Below, piece by piece: positions 38,650 through 39,386 of a stretch of DNA of 39,386 bases (position 1 is its first letter; the number at the start of each line of letters is the position of its first letter). Below the pieces are notes generated by a model. The model saw nothing but the letters and a program-made list of their open reading frames with translations. It made no database searches and was not told the DNA's origin. Source of the DNA: JAHCHG01 sp041745765 (GTDB lineage: Bacteria > Acidobacteriota > Blastocatellia > Pyrinomonadales > Pyrinomonadaceae); the NCBI GenBank assembly GCA_041745765.1, contig JBGTIH010000064.1:1-39386 (forward strand), written 5' to 3'. A program made the position numbers and the translations under genes.

Positions 38650-39075
38650 ATGAGATACAAAACGGAAAAAGAACTTTTGAATGTAGTTAGAATGTTTGAA
38701 AATGGCACGATTTCGCGCGAGAATTGGGGACACGCCGAACATCTGATCGTCGCGTTTTATTATGCTTTAGACAATGATTTTGAAACCGCTCTGAAAAAAA
38801 TGCGCGAAGGAATTTTTAATTTATTAAAAGCGTTTGAAGTTGATTTGAACAAGGAAATGCCGTATCACGAAACGATGACCGTATTTTGGATGTGCACCGT
38901 TTTTGATTTTGTAAAATCAAAAATCGGTTTTTCGATTGTCGAAAATTGTGCGGAAATGATCAAAAATTTCGATAAAAATTATCCGCTCCGGTTTTATTCG
39001 CGCGAACTTTTATTTTCCGACGAAGCGCGAGCGAGATTCGTCCCGGGCGATTTAGCAAACAAAAAAGAAGCCTGA
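38650..39075 (+). CDS. Conserved protein of unknown function, 141 aa
   Basis: This helical 141-aa soluble protein has a recognisable pattern, FENGTISRENWGHAEHLIVAFYYAL near the start and YHETMTVFWM in the middle, seen in small proteins of many bacteria as FE-GT----WTH-AHL-VAL. The function is not known to me. The conserved His residues (GHAEH, YHET) could bind a metal. The start is placed at ATG 38650, behind the ribosome site AGAGGA; a TTG at 38635 overlaps the terminator tail and is unlikely. The gene sits directly behind a strong terminator, so its expression may depend on antitermination or on a promoter within the hairpin region. Confidence 0.82.
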   Translation: MRYKTEKELLNVVRMFENGTISRENWGHAEHLIVAFYYALDNDFETALKKMREGIFNLLKAFEVDLNKEMPYHETMTVFWMCTVFDFVKSKIGFSIVENCAEMIKNFDKNYPLRFYSRELLFSDEARARFVPGDLANKKEA

Positions 39076-39386
39076 ACGTTCAAAGAAAAAAACGGTCAAG
39101 CACAAGAGGTTGGAGAAATAAAACAAAAGATTAGAAAATTCCTTCTACCCACGGCAGGCAATTTCAGCCGGATTTATTGAGCTGAACCAAAAAAGCGCGG
39201 AAAGTGTATTACAAAGTATTACAGAATGAACACCGAACTTTTATAAATGTGAATCAAGAGTAGAAATGAGTCGGTTTTTATTCTTTCAGCCTGTTTGAAC
39301 AGGCTTTCGTGCGTCCGCGCACGTTTTAGCCGCGTCCATTTATGGCGCGGAACGATCTGTTTTTAATTCCGAAAGGGCGTTTTAAC
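39076..39386. other. Non-coding edge with three consecutive small hairpins
   Basis: No gene is seen to the window edge. Three adjacent palindromes occur: AGCCTGTT/AACAGGCT (39288-39305), CGTGCG/CGCACG (39308-39323), and CCGCGTCCAT with ATGGCGCGG (39330-39350, one mismatch). The first shares its word with the 27463-27512 repeat. A short direct repeat gtattaca lies near 39205-39225. Confidence 0.6.

Noticed and set aside
1..39386. tRNA or rRNA genes
   Set aside because: No cloverleaf with the conserved T-loop and no rRNA core sequence was noticed on either strand by eye.

Overview
The window is a bacterial chromosome segment of mixed GC content (roughly 45 percent by eye). The gene families point to an Acidobacteriota-like organism, probably of the Blastocatellia/Pyrinomonadales type. 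The clues are a TonB-dependent receptor with an N-terminal carboxypeptidase-regulatory-like domain and no obvious substrate genes, a DUF5666-like secreted protein beside it, a very large winged-helix/NTPase/TPR regulator, a two-domain M16 peptidase, and many small lineage-restricted proteins. This assignment rests on family recall; no search was possible.

Layout. 1-5.4 kb: the end of a respiratory complex I operon (nuoL truncated by the window edge, nuoM, nuoN). 5.4-9 kb: a conserved unknown, a class I glutamine amidotransferase-like protein, a secreted peroxiredoxin-like protein and a secreted CAP-domain protein. 9-11.7 kb (minus strand): an isoprenoid cluster with a 115-aa unknown, a polyprenyl-synthetase homologue lacking both aspartate-rich motifs, a small membrane protein interrupted by an in-frame TAA, and a squalene/phytoene synthase. 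11.9-16.7 kb: coaBC, a family 4 uracil-DNA glycosylase, a small membrane protein, an AbrB/Doc toxin-antitoxin pair, a cysteine-free paralogue of the glycosylase, and a NUDIX hydrolase. 16.7-21.8 kb: the translation cluster rplM-rpsI-rpsB-tsf-pyrH-(Uma2)-frr. 21.8-27 kb (minus): a LolA-like secreted protein, a TonB-dependent receptor and a DUF5666-like protein. 27-30.6 kb: a long non-coding spacer full of hairpins, then the M16 peptidase. 30.7-33.5 kb (minus): the large tail-anchored regulator. 33.65-37.6 kb: six mostly unknown small or envelope proteins on the plus strand. 37.6-39.4 kb: a VTT/DedA-family membrane protein, a candidate terminated leader or small RNA, a conserved unknown, and a hairpin-rich edge.

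The most unusual signal is not a gene. Many spacers are filled by imperfect inverted repeats whose arms are tandem 7-nt words. Each spacer carries its own word, and both arms mutate while still pairing. They lie at nuoL/nuoM, before coaBC, at rplM/rpsI, rpsI/rpsB and tsf/pyrH. Related long-armed hairpins with a longer period lie at coaBC/udg and udg-paralogue/NUDIX and include the upstream stop codon. The same 7- or 8-nt word arrays also occur inside reading frames at linkers or loops: CoaBC between its two domains, the uracil-DNA glycosylase N-terminus, the squalene synthase loop, and the linker of the large regulator. This looks like an actively diversifying short-repeat system that tolerates coding sequence. 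Other points of interest are the in-frame stop in the 10.0-10.3 kb gene, the two degenerate enzyme paralogues, a histidine/aspartate-rich NuoL loop, and the terminated leader at 38.5 kb.
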